Origin: Fundicoccus culcitae | GTDB lineage: Bacteria > Bacillota > Bacilli > Lactobacillales > Aerococcaceae | Reading direction: 5' to 3' | NCBI RefSeq assembly: GCF_024661895.1 | Contig: NZ_CP102453.1 | Coordinates: 744,001-808,000, forward strand | DNA length: 64,000 bases | Part shown: positions 34,428-43,024 of the stretch, piece after piece | Layout of the letters: every line of letters starts with the position of its first letter | How positions within the stretch are numbered: position 1 is the stretch's first letter | The notes under the pieces: generated by a model | What the model saw: only the letters and a program-made list of their open reading frames with translations | What the model was told of the DNA's origin: nothing | Database searches by the model: none | Made by a program: the position numbers and the translations under genes

Positions 34428-35483
34428 TTATTTTTTCGTATGTTTTTTCACTTCAGGCATAATTTTAGTGGCAATCAATTCAATATTTTTCTTAATTTGA
34501 TCCATAGGCATACCACCAATATCAATTTCACCCAAGAAACGTTGGTGTCCATACATTTCATATTGATACAAAATTTTATCAATAATTTGTTGGGGCGAAC
34601 CGACCATTAGGGCATCTCGGTAATCAGGGGCAGCTGCAAATTGTTGTTTTGGATAGGGTTCACCTTTCAATTGCAACATGGCTGAACTTAAATGCGGGTA
34701 AAACTCACGTAAAGCTGTTTGGGTATCCTCTGCCACATACATTAAACTGGTTGTAGCAATCGGAAGTGTTGCGGTATCAAAACCTGCTTCTTGAGCTGCT
34801 CTGCGATAACCATCCACGGCTGGTTTAAATGCTGTAGACGGTCCACCTAAAGTGGTCAACGTCATGGGTGCTCCAGCGTAACCGGCTTTTATTGCTGAAG
34901 CAGCTGGTCCACCAACTGCCCGCCAAATAGGTAATGACCCATTGAGTGGCTGAGGCAGGATCTCCGCGTCATTTAAAGGCGCACGAAAATTACCATACCA
35001 AGTAACCCGTTCTTCCTGGTTCAACTTTAATAATAATTCAAACTTTTCTTCAAATATTTCTTCATAATCACGAATATCGACACCTAATAAATCATATGCC
35101 CCCAAACGTGAACCCCGTCCAGCGATGATCTCAGCCCGTCCATTAGAAATCAAATCCAAGGTGGCAAAATCCTCATACACTCGCACTGGATCCGAGGTAC
35201 TTAATACCGTCGCTGAAGAAGCTATTTTAATTTTAGTCGTTGCTTGTGCAATTGCTCCTAAAATAACCGTATGTGCCTGCGTGGTAAATAGCCGTTGATG
35301 ACTCTCCCCTACTGCCACGACATCTAGCCCTGCCTCTTCGGCAAATTTGGCTGTTTCAATAATTTCTAAAATTCGTTGTTGCGCTGAAATCCTCTCACCT
35401 GTTAAGGGATTTCTTAAATGTTCCCCAATGGTATAAAGACCTATCTCCATCCCATTGGCAGGATTAATCCGATATGCTTCCAT
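34428..35483 (-). CDS. LLM-class flavin-dependent oxidoreductase
   Basis: A 351-residue luciferase-like monooxygenase (TIM barrel) using reduced FMN: DVVAVGESHQR, GRAEIIAGRGS and the C-terminal GSPQQIIDKIL are typical. An FMN reductase gene follows by 11 bases, completing a two-component monooxygenase. AGGAGG stands six bases before the ATG at 35483. The substrate is unknown; alkanal, sulfonate or quinone-type substrates are possible. Confidence 0.9.
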   Translation of the reverse strand: MEAYRINPANGMEIGLYTIGEHLRNPLTGERISAQQRILEIIETAKFAEEAGLDVVAVGESHQRLFTTQAHTVILGAIAQATTKIKIASSATVLSTSDPVRVYEDFATLDLISNGRAEIIAGRGSRLGAYDLLGVDIRDYEEIFEEKFELLLKLNQEERVTWYGNFRAPLNDAEILPQPLNGSLPIWRAVGGPAASAIKAGYAGAPMTLTTLGGPSTAFKPAVDGYRRAAQEAGFDTATLPIATTSLMYVAEDTQTALREFYPHLSSAMLQLKGEPYPKQQFAAAPDYRDALMVGSPQQIIDKILYQYEMYGHQRFLGEIDIGGMPMDQIKKNIELIATKIMPEVKKHTKK

Positions 35484-35495
35484 CAACTGCCTCCT

Positions 35496-35933
35496 TTATT
35501 GTTTCGCTTTGGCATTCAAACCCATTTTTTTTAACAAATTAGTTAGTTGTAGTTTTTCTGACTCCGTTAACACTTCAAAATTTTCGCGTATCACCGCTAC
35601 ATGTTTAGGAAATACTTCATTAAACAAAGCTTCCCCCTGCTCCGTCAAAACAACTTTACAGTAGCGTTTGTTGTCTTCATCCAACTCACGCACAACCACA
35701 CCTAACTTTTCCAGCTTATTTACCACATAAGTAATACTCCCACTTGGAATACTAAGCTTTTCACTCAAAGTCTGTATATATTGCGGTCCTTTACTATAAA
35801 TCATTTCCATGACCATAAAATTCTCAAGGGTTAATTCATGCGATGCGATATCTTTTTTCACATTTTCAAAAAGGGATTTCGACGCATTTAACCAAGTCCG
35901 AAATAACCGCAAATCTACCTGTGCATCATCCAT
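35496..35933 (-). CDS. MarR-family transcriptional regulator
   Basis: A 145-residue MarR protein with one winged helix (about 55-115; LSEKLSIPSGSITYVVNKLEKLG and DEDNKRYCKVVLT as wing). A cysteine at about residue 91 might respond to electrophiles, as in MhqR/OhrR relatives. It is the second gene of the DUF896-MarR-LLM-FMN reductase operon and likely binds the paired dyads at 36249-36286. Confidence 0.9.
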   Translation of the reverse strand: MDDAQVDLRLFRTWLNASKSLFENVKKDIASHELTLENFMVMEMIYSKGPQYIQTLSEKLSIPSGSITYVVNKLEKLGVVVRELDEDNKRYCKVVLTEQGEALFNEVFPKHVAVIRENFEVLTESEKLQLTNLLKKMGLNAKAKQ

Positions 35934-35956
35934 CTTAAAACCCCCTAACTAGCTAT

Positions 35957-36217
35957 CTATGCTTCATCATCTTCAACATTAAACATTGGGAACCGTTGGT
36001 ATTGTTTAGCTTTTTCAATCACTAATTTACTGGAAGTAATATCTTCACCCGCTTCATTTACCACCGTCACACTTGTCATCGTAGAGATAACTTGACCACG
36101 AATTTCTTGCAAGTATGCTTGTCTTAATTCATCTCTTTCAACTATTTCTTCAGGTGTCAAACCTACTTCACGATTTTTTGCAGCGAGTTCATTGATTCTT
36201 GGCAAAATTGCAATCAT
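35957..36217 (-). CDS. DUF896 (YnzC) family protein
   Basis: An 86-residue DUF896 protein with a predicted helical hairpin (ILPRINELAAK...GLTPEEIVERDELRQAYL). Family members are small cytosolic proteins in Firmicutes, some SOS-linked; the function is unknown. The start used is the second ATG (36217), with AAGGAG seven bases upstream. It is first in the MarR-controlled operon, which is not its usual setting. Confidence 0.88.
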   Translation of the reverse strand: MIAILPRINELAAKNREVGLTPEEIVERDELRQAYLQEIRGQVISTMTSVTVVNEAGEDITSSKLVIEKAKQYQRFPMFNVEDDEA

Positions 36218-36248
36218 ATTCATTCTCCTTTTATCTCATTATTTTTTC

Positions 36249-36299
36249 ATCCTATAAATAGGATATCTATATCCTAACATTAGGATGAACAATTGTCAA
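36249..36299 (-). promoter_or_regulatory. MarR operon promoter with two tandem operators
   Basis: ATCCTATAAATAGGAT (36249-36264) and ATCCTAACATTAGGAT (36271-36286) are two perfect 16-bp dyads with centres 22 bp apart. On the minus strand the -35 TTGACA (36294-36299) and -10 TAGGAT (36271-36276) are 17 bases apart; one dyad covers the -10 and the other lies over the start region, which indicates repression. Confidence 0.8.
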
Positions 36300-36453
36300 G
36301 TGATTGTTTGAATGAGTGTTTCAGAGATTTATATTATATCGTAAATTTTCATACTAAACGCTATAAGCTGTAGTAGTGTACTCATTAATTTGTTAAAATA
36401 GTATTATCACTAAAGTATTTTTCATTATACTTTCTAATAATTGAGGTGTTTCA

Positions 36454-37137
36454 ATGGATTTAAAACTAACGGAGACTGATAAAAAAATATTAAATTCTTA
36501 TGGAATTCTAGCGGAAGGTTTGAGTAATTTTCTCGGAAGCGCATATGAAATTGTCTTACATAGTTTAGAAGATTATGATCATTCAGCGATTAAAGTGTTC
36601 AATGGTTTTCATACTAATAGATCAGTAGGGGCACCAATTACTAATTTAGCTTTAACCATGTTAGAAGAGATTAAAGAATCACAACGACAAAATAATTCCT
36701 ATCGATCAGATGTAACTTATTTTGTTGAAAACAGTCGAGGAGAACCAATGAAATCAACTACTATCGCCGTTTATGGTGAAAATGAAAGAGTTATCGGCTT
36801 ATTATGTATTAACTTTTTTTTAAATACTCCTTTTAATGATATTATTCAATCATTTTCTAATTCAAACCAAACTTCATTGGTTTCTAATACTTTTTTTGAT
36901 GAACAAGAAGAGTTTGTATCTGACAGTAGAGAAACAATAAATAAACGAATTTTAAAAACACAAGAAGAAGTTCTACAGGATACAACTGTCTCAACGTCAA
37001 ACAAAAACAAAGAAATCATTTCACGTTTATATGATAATGGCGTTTTTAATTTCAAAGACGCAGTTACGATTACTGCTGATTTATTGAACATAAGTAAAAA
37101 CACTGTTTACTTACATCTAAGGTCAACGAAAGAATAA
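36454..37137 (+). CDS. YheO/DauR-like PAS-HTH transcriptional regulator
   Basis: A 227-residue regulator with an N-terminal YheO-type PAS domain (about 12-130) and a C-terminal HTH (about 165-225; AADLLNISKNTVYLHLR with DAVTI before it). Relatives such as DauR control amino-acid metabolism genes and often lie next to RidA-like genes. The gene is convergent with the permease/M20/RidA-lyase operon and is probably its regulator. GAGGTG precedes the ATG. Confidence 0.88.
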   Translation: MDLKLTETDKKILNSYGILAEGLSNFLGSAYEIVLHSLEDYDHSAIKVFNGFHTNRSVGAPITNLALTMLEEIKESQRQNNSYRSDVTYFVENSRGEPMKSTTIAVYGENERVIGLLCINFFLNTPFNDIIQSFSNSNQTSLVSNTFFDEQEEFVSDSRETINKRILKTQEEVLQDTTVSTSNKNKEIISRLYDNGVFNFKDAVTITADLLNISKNTVYLHLRSTKE

Positions 37138-37180
37138 AAAAAGTATCCTCGAACGTTCGTTGTTCGAGGATACTTTTTAT
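37138..37180. terminator. Bidirectional terminator between convergent genes
   Basis: AAAAAGTATCCTCGAAC and GTTCGAGGATACTTTTT form a 17-base perfect stem with a seven-base loop between the regulator and the RidA-lyase gene; it can serve both. Confidence 0.92.
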
Positions 37181-38739
37181 TTTTTATTTTCAATAGCAGT
37201 TTTAAGTCGCTCTAATCCCATTTTTAAAACTGAACGAGGACAGCCTAAATTCCAACGAATAAAACCTGATCCACCTTCTCCTAGAACATAGCCATGAGTA
37301 ACAATTATTTCTGCTTCTTTTTCAAATAAATTTACTAAATCATTATCACTTAATCCTAAGTAATTAAAATCTAACCAAGCGAAATAGGTACTTTGCGGTT
37401 GAAAGATACCTACATCAGGTAAATTAGTTTTCAAATACTCTTTCAAGAAATTAAAATTGCCATTAATATATTCCATTAACTCATTTGACCATTCATCAGA
37501 ATTTGAAAAAGCAGCTTCAGTTGCATGATGACCAAAAATACTTTCACCATAATACTCATTATTTTTCTTTAATTGTTCTTTATAGACACTTATGAATTCT
37601 GGATTTTCTGAAATTACTAATGAATGTTTAATTCCAGTTACATTGAATGATTTACTAGCGCTTATGCAAGTAATAGAATTCATAGCAGCTTTTTCAGACA
37701 ATGATGCTAAAGGTGTGAATGATTCACCCGGATATATTAGTCCAGCATATACTTCATCAGATAAAATAATAATATTATTTTCTGCGCAAAGATCAACTAA
37801 TTGAATTAAATCATCTTGATTCCAAATACGTCCCATTGGATTATGTGGATTACATAAAATATACATTGAAGTTTTTGGAGTAATAGAAGCTTTAATATGA
37901 TTAAAGTCTAATTGATATTCTCCGTCAACAAGTTTCAAGGGTGATTCTACTGCAACACGTTTATTTGCAGTAACAACTTCTTTAAAAATATGATGAACGG
38001 GCGAATTGAATATAATTTCGTCTCCTTCTTCAGTCAAACCTTCTATAATCCCTTGAAACGATGGATAAATAGAAACTGAATTAGCAATCATCTCTTTACT
38101 TATTTTCCAACTGAAATGTCTATCTAAATATCCAATAATTGCATCATAGTAAGAGTCTCTCTTATATGGATATCCAAAATGACCTTTATCAACAACTGAT
38201 TGTAACGCATCTATGATTGCTGGAGATGACTTAAAGTCCATATCCGCAGTTCCAAAACACAATAAGTTTTTATTACCCGTACGGAAAATTTCAGATTCCC
38301 ACTTACTTGTACTTAATTGTGTTCTATCTAAAACTTCATCAAAATCATAGATGCGTTGATGCTTTACCGCAACTACCTCAACTTCAACTAGAACTTTCTT
38401 TGGCAATTCTTTTACTGCAAAACAAGCTCTTGCAGGTTTAGAAATAAAGGCTTCCCCATAAACTTCATTAAATACAGCAAAATCATTCATATCTGCTAAA
38501 AGACAGGTTGTTTTTAAAACTGAATCTAACGAGCTACCGGCTTCATTTAAAATTGCTTTTATATTTTCAATAACTTGTCTTGTTTGGCCTTCAATATCAA
38601 AGGCATCAATATTTCCAGTTGTTGGATTAATTGGTATTTGTCCCGAAACATAGATAATTCCATTATGTTCTTTGGCTTGAGAATATGGTCCGATTGCTGC
38701 TGGAGCATTCTCAGTAATTATGGTATTTATTTGTTCCAT
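37177..38739 (-). CDS. RidA domain fused to a PatB/MalY-type C-S beta-lyase
   Basis: A 520-residue two-domain protein. Residues 1-126 are a complete RidA/YjgF enamine-imine deaminase (start ITENAPAAIGPYSQA, catalytic Arg in KPARACFAV). Residues about 130-520 are a PLP fold-type I cystathionine beta-lyase of the PatB/MalY group (TADMDFKSSP; CNPHNPMGR; catalytic Lys in SASKSFNVTG; C-terminal Arg in FIRWNLGCPRS). C-S lyases release 2-aminoacrylate, the substrate of RidA, so the fusion joins consecutive steps. No frameshift or linker problem is seen: the junction lies at VAVKHQRIYDF. It is last in an operon with the M20 and permease genes. Confidence 0.92.
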   Translation of the reverse strand: MEQINTIITENAPAAIGPYSQAKEHNGIIYVSGQIPINPTTGNIDAFDIEGQTRQVIENIKAILNEAGSSLDSVLKTTCLLADMNDFAVFNEVYGEAFISKPARACFAVKELPKKVLVEVEVVAVKHQRIYDFDEVLDRTQLSTSKWESEIFRTGNKNLLCFGTADMDFKSSPAIIDALQSVVDKGHFGYPYKRDSYYDAIIGYLDRHFSWKISKEMIANSVSIYPSFQGIIEGLTEEGDEIIFNSPVHHIFKEVVTANKRVAVESPLKLVDGEYQLDFNHIKASITPKTSMYILCNPHNPMGRIWNQDDLIQLVDLCAENNIIILSDEVYAGLIYPGESFTPLASLSEKAAMNSITCISASKSFNVTGIKHSLVISENPEFISVYKEQLKKNNEYYGESIFGHHATEAAFSNSDEWSNELMEYINGNFNFLKEYLKTNLPDVGIFQPQSTYFAWLDFNYLGLSDNDLVNLFEKEAEIIVTHGYVLGEGGSGFIRWNLGCPRSVLKMGLERLKTAIENKK

Positions 38740-38759
38740 ATGAAAATTTCCTTTCGTTA

Positions 38760-39950
38760 TTAATTATTTAAAAACTCAAGTGCTGAAGCTAAGTAACTAA
38801 CTACACCTGTTTTCATCGCTTCTTCTTTCCAAGTAAATCTGCCATGATGGTTTGGATAGGGACTTTCAGTTTCATATCCAGATAATAAGAAGTAATAAGC
38901 ACCTGGTGTATTGGTCGCATTCATGTAATAGCTAAAATCATCGCTTCCTAAATCAAAATCACCAATTTGTACAGCATCTTCACCTAGATATTTTTTTGTT
39001 GATTCGGCTACTAAATCTACAATATTTTGATTATTTCTAACGCCTTGATATCCTACAACATAATCTAAGTCAAATTTACATCCTGTAGCTATTTCAAGAC
39101 CTTTTGCAATATCAAATAATTTTTGTTTAGCTATTTCTAGTGTTTTTAGATCAAATGTTCTTAGATTTAAAGACAATTCAGCTTTATCAGCAATGATATT
39201 TACTGCTGTTCCAGCTTTTAAAGTTCCGACGCTTAAAACAACTTGTTCTTTTGGATTGGTGTAGCGGCTTACGATTTGTTGGATAGCAAGAATGTATTGA
39301 CTTGCAGCAGTAATAGCATCTTTCCCTTCATGAGGTCTTGAACCATGACCACTTTGACCGGTGATAGTAATATTAACTAAGTCACAACCAATACTTACAT
39401 CGCCAGATTTGATTCTGATAGCACCAGAATCTTTATCTGGAACAATATGGGCACAAATAATTGCATCGACTTTAGGATTTTCCATAACACCTTGTTCAAC
39501 TAGACTTACTGCTCCTCCAGGGAATAGTTCTTCTCCATGTTGAAAAATAACTTTAACACTTCCTTTAAATAAATCACGATTTTCAGTTAGTATTTTTGAA
39601 GTCCCTAATAACATTGAAGTATGTCCATCGTGACCACATGCATGCATTTTATTTGGATTTTTTGAAGCAAACTCATAATCCGTTTTTTCTTCAACGGGCA
39701 ATGCATCAATGTCAGCACGAATAGCAATACACTTTCCATCACCTTTAGCACCATTGATTAGTGCAACAACAGCCGTTTCACTTAAACGTTCAAATTTATC
39801 AACACCAAATTCATTTAGCTTATTAAAAATGAATTCTGAAGTTTCATATTCTTTAAAACTAAGTTCAGGATATTGATGTAATGTTCTTCTCCAAGAAACC
39901 ATTTCATCGTAAATTTTATCAACTTCATGTTTGATTTTATTTTCTAACAT
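38760..39950 (-). CDS. M20-family amidohydrolase / N-acyl-amino-acid deacylase
   Basis: A 396-residue M20D metallo-amidohydrolase. The metal-binding segment HACGHDGHTSM (about 103-113), the bridging Glu in QHGEELFPGG and GHGSRPHEG of the dimerisation lid are present. Relatives hydrolyse hippurate, N-acyl-cysteine and other N-acyl amino acids. It lies between the permease and the RidA-lyase genes, which fits deacylation of an imported N-acyl-cysteine conjugate (inference). Confidence 0.93.
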   Translation of the reverse strand: MLENKIKHEVDKIYDEMVSWRRTLHQYPELSFKEYETSEFIFNKLNEFGVDKFERLSETAVVALINGAKGDGKCIAIRADIDALPVEEKTDYEFASKNPNKMHACGHDGHTSMLLGTSKILTENRDLFKGSVKVIFQHGEELFPGGAVSLVEQGVMENPKVDAIICAHIVPDKDSGAIRIKSGDVSIGCDLVNITITGQSGHGSRPHEGKDAITAASQYILAIQQIVSRYTNPKEQVVLSVGTLKAGTAVNIIADKAELSLNLRTFDLKTLEIAKQKLFDIAKGLEIATGCKFDLDYVVGYQGVRNNQNIVDLVAESTKKYLGEDAVQIGDFDLGSDDFSYYMNATNTPGAYYFLLSGYETESPYPNHHGRFTWKEEAMKTGVVSYLASALEFLNN

Positions 39951-39969
39951 TCCTTTTCTCTCCTCTTAT

Positions 39970-41151
39970 TTATAGCCAACTTGCAACAATACTTGCAAAA
40001 ATTACAGACGAAATTGAAACTGAAACGACACCAGCAATAATCATACTTGGCTGCATTTTACCTTCTAAGTATTTAATCTCTTCAGAATTATCCGTTACAC
40101 TTCGAGCTGCTTCGCTAGCTACAATTAATGTAGATGGAAATCCGAAAAGACAAGACACACCTAGCGCAATACTCATTTGCCAACTTACGTTTAACAACTT
40201 ACCTACAACTACCGCTACAACGACTAAACAAACAACACCTACTAAAGTGACAATCACTAATGGAGTCATTTGCTCTAAAAACATATTTGGAGTCGCATTT
40301 CTTAATCCTTGAAATGCTGCAATTGGAGCAGCAGCCATTACAAATACCGCACCATTTGCTTTATTAATACTATTTTTTTCCAAAAATCCAATTTCAGTAA
40401 AGAGAATACCTAAAATTAAACAGACAACTAAACTGTTTAATGATCCATTTGTTAAATTCGAAATCCAAGTTGACAATGACATAACAATAGCTAATTTAGC
40501 TACAATCATATTATTTGAAAGATATTTATCAGGAATACTTGGTATGAATTTCAAACTACGCGATTTATTTTCTGTTTTTGAATCGATATTAGCTTCTTCT
40601 GTAAGTTCACTATTAGAAGAATAGTTAGCCAACAACCGTTTCGCTTCACTTTTAAGAGCTAAAGATGCAATTGGAATCCCAATTAAATTTTGTGAAACTA
40701 ATTTAATAGTAGCAAAAACAACTAAATCTGTTCTTCCAATAGCTTCTGCAGCTTCCTGCATAATTAAAGTAGCTACAATTGCACCAGAAGAAATTGGTCC
40801 TGCAACTAAGGCATACCCTCTTTCAACAAATAATTGCCCAATAAATACCGTACCAAATGCGGTAGCAGCACAAGCTAAGAAAGCAATAATAACTGTTTTC
40901 CATTGCTTGAAGAAATCTACTATATTAATTGTTGTTCCAATATGTACCATTAAAAGCCCGACTAATGCACCAGATATTAATAAGAAACCTGAATCTTCAA
41001 AAAATGTATCTGGTAAAACTGTCCAAAACCCAATCAAAAATACAACAAAAGCGAATAACATCATGGATATAATCCCTTTTGTTTTCGTCGCAATAGAATC
41101 ACCTACCGCATAAACGATAAAGATAATTGTAAATGCATAAATAGCATTCAT
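39970..41151 (-). CDS. Multispan membrane transporter (DUF3100-like / GltS-like permease)
   Basis: A 393-residue protein with about 10-12 membrane spans and a cytosolic loop rich in Ser/Glu/Lys (near 185-215). It has the two-fold pattern of secondary carriers; GPISSGAIVATLI and MAAAPIAAFQG may be re-entrant regions. I do not recognise the family with certainty; DUF3100 or a glutamate:sodium-like carrier are candidates. The ATG at 41151 has GAGGAGG nine bases upstream; an open extension to 41265 lacks one. It is first in the M20/RidA-lyase operon. Confidence 0.75.
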   Translation of the reverse strand: MNAIYAFTIIFIVYAVGDSIATKTKGIISMMLFAFVVFLIGFWTVLPDTFFEDSGFLLISGALVGLLMVHIGTTINIVDFFKQWKTVIIAFLACAATAFGTVFIGQLFVERGYALVAGPISSGAIVATLIMQEAAEAIGRTDLVVFATIKLVSQNLIGIPIASLALKSEAKRLLANYSSNSELTEEANIDSKTENKSRSLKFIPSIPDKYLSNNMIVAKLAIVMSLSTWISNLTNGSLNSLVVCLILGILFTEIGFLEKNSINKANGAVFVMAAAPIAAFQGLRNATPNMFLEQMTPLVIVTLVGVVCLVVVAVVVGKLLNVSWQMSIALGVSCLFGFPSTLIVASEAARSVTDNSEEIKYLEGKMQPSMIIAGVVSVSISSVIFASIVASWL

Positions 41152-41389
41152 ATTGATTAGCCTCCTCACTAAACTTACATACAAATAATTTTCATCCAAA
41201 ATTACGACTCTATTCAACAGTCTTTTAATCTCAATGGCCATTTTGAAATTACCAAACTGTAACACCTACCTATAAGAATAGGTTAAACAACCGTCATGAC
41301 ATAAATTGTAACCACTTACTATAATGCATTATACACTAAAATATATTTTATTCAATGAAATATTGTTTATTTTATTATTTTTTCCAAAA

Positions 41390-41430
41390 AAAATGGCTAA
41401 GCACTTCATTAAAGCGCTTAGCATCAATCT
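41390..41430 (-). terminator. Intrinsic terminator after the CPBP protease gene
   Basis: GCTAAGC and GCTTAGC with an extended inner stem (CTT/AAG), followed on the minus strand by CCATTTTTTTT, just past the stop codon. The remaining sequence up to 41151 is AT-rich and must hold the permease operon promoter, which I could not place. Confidence 0.75.
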
Positions 41431-41448
41431 TTTCTACTATTATATTTT

Positions 41449-42060
41449 TTAAATCATCGAAAACATAGCTAAGATGGCTGAAAAAGTATTTGATATACCA
41501 TGAATCAACCAACTCGGTAAGATAGATCCACCAGCAGCCTCTTCATTAATGTAACCCATAAACCAACCAATCGAGCCCGTAAAAATAACGATGGCCACAA
41601 CCGCACCAAACCCAACCGCCTTATAAAACATAAGCCCATGTAGTAGACCAAATAATAACGCTTGAATGAAGTTCGCCTTTAATCCACCGACTTTTGCGGC
41701 TAAACGCTTGAGAAGAAAGCCTCGAAATAGCATTTCTTCTGGTAAAGCGGTATTCAAAAATGCATAGACTAAGCCAGCAGGCAAAGCCCTCCATCCTTGC
41801 CCTTCAAAAACGGACGTAGCAGTCTGTGCCCCTCTCACTAGGTACAACATAAACAAGGCAACTAATAAATACACCACCGATACTAAAGCAATCATCCGCA
41901 ATAGATTGGGCTTATCATCGCTTTGAACTTTCTTCAACCCAATCCACTCAAAAAAATTCACTTCATTTCGGGCGGTCACCAACCACCACACAAAAGGAAT
42001 CACATTGAAAACAACTAATTGCAAGGCACTTGACGCCAACATACTAACAAACAAGTTCAA
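41449..42060 (-). CDS. CPBP-family intramembrane metalloprotease
   Basis: A roughly 203-residue membrane protein with the CPBP/Abi (Rce1-like) motifs EEMLFRG (about 112), LLFGLLHG (about 137) and SWLIHGISN (about 184). Members include bacteriocin-immunity and exopeptidase-like proteins. The suggested start is a TTG at 42060 preceded by GGGGGTG; a GTG at 42093 has no ribosome site, and an ATG lies six codons further in. It is a single gene with its own terminator. Confidence 0.85.
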   Translation of the reverse strand: MNLFVSMLASSALQLVVFNVIPFVWWLVTARNEVNFFEWIGLKKVQSDDKPNLLRMIALVSVVYLLVALFMLYLVRGAQTATSVFEGQGWRALPAGLVYAFLNTALPEEMLFRGFLLKRLAAKVGGLKANFIQALLFGLLHGLMFYKAVGFGAVVAIVIFTGSIGWFMGYINEEAAGGSILPSWLIHGISNTFSAILAMFSMI

Positions 42061-42161
42061 CTTCACACCCCCAAATAAATACCTCTGCGACACTTATACT
42101 ACTAATTATAGCTAAAATAAATCATATTAATAGTCTTAATATTTAGTGAATTCATTAGACA

Positions 42162-42192
42162 AAAAAAGCGCATCCGAAGTAGATGCGCAGAG
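42162..42192 (-). terminator. Intrinsic terminator of the sugar ABC operon
   Basis: GCGCATC and GATGCGC pair around a seven-base loop and are followed on the minus strand by GCTTTTTTTG, right after the last permease gene. Confidence 0.88.
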
Positions 42193-42196
42193 GTAT

Positions 42197-43024
42197 TTAT
42201 TTAACTGAACCCAACATTCCAGCCACAAAGTATTTTTGTAAGGTAAAGAAGATAATCAAGGTAGGGATCATCGATAGCAAGATGGCTAACATCATCATTC
42301 CATAATCTGGTGCATAACTTGAACCTAAGTTTGAGAGCAGTAATGGGATGGTTTGTTTATCTGGGGTCAATAAGGTAACTAACGGCCATAGGTAATTGTT
42401 CCAGCTGTTCATAAATGTAATAATAGCAGCTGCAGCAAAAGTATTCTTCATGGTCGGCATATAGATTCTAAAAAATAACCCTAGTTCACTGAGTCCATCT
42501 ATCCGACCCGCTTCCAATAATTCCTTTGAGAACATCTTTGTGTTTTGTCTAAAGAAAAATATGAGAAAGGCCGTTGATATATAAGGTAAAAAGGCAGACA
42601 TATATGAATTTATTCCGATATTTGGGTTGATATTACTAAAGAAACCAAATAATTGAAACAATGGAATAATTATGGCTGCAAATGGAATCATCATGGATGT
42701 CATTAGAAAATTGAAAATGCCATCGGTTACCTTCGTTCGATAGATTTCAAAGCCATACCCGGCTAACGACCCTAGAAATAAGGCTAAGGTTGTTTGCCAA
42801 AAAGCGATGATAGCTGAGTTTTTAAAAGCATTCACCAAATCCGTTTGACTAGTTAACGCACGCCAGTTCTCAATTAAGTTAGAGCCAAACGACAAACTTC
42901 CACTGGTAACATCGACACTGGTGTTAGTCGCACTAACAATTAAGAAGTAAAATGGGAAAGCAAAGATGATTGACATAAAGATTAAAAAGATATAGGTACC
43001 AAGATTGCTTTTATTTTTAGTCAT
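42197..43024 (-). CDS. Sugar ABC transporter permease (MalG/LacG-like)
   Basis: A 275-residue CUT1-family permease with six spans and the EAA coupling loop as EAGRIDGLSELGLFFRIYMP (about 165-184). It overlaps the upstream permease gene by eight bases. With that permease it forms the membrane channel of an oligosaccharide importer, probably for galactosides given the enzymes encoded at 47-53 kb. Confidence 0.93.
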   Translation of the reverse strand: MTKNKSNLGTYIFLIFMSIIFAFPFYFLIVSATNTSVDVTSGSLSFGSNLIENWRALTSQTDLVNAFKNSAIIAFWQTTLALFLGSLAGYGFEIYRTKVTDGIFNFLMTSMMIPFAAIIIPLFQLFGFFSNINPNIGINSYMSAFLPYISTAFLIFFFRQNTKMFSKELLEAGRIDGLSELGLFFRIYMPTMKNTFAAAAIITFMNSWNNYLWPLVTLLTPDKQTIPLLLSNLGSSYAPDYGMMMLAILLSMIPTLIIFFTLQKYFVAGMLGSVK

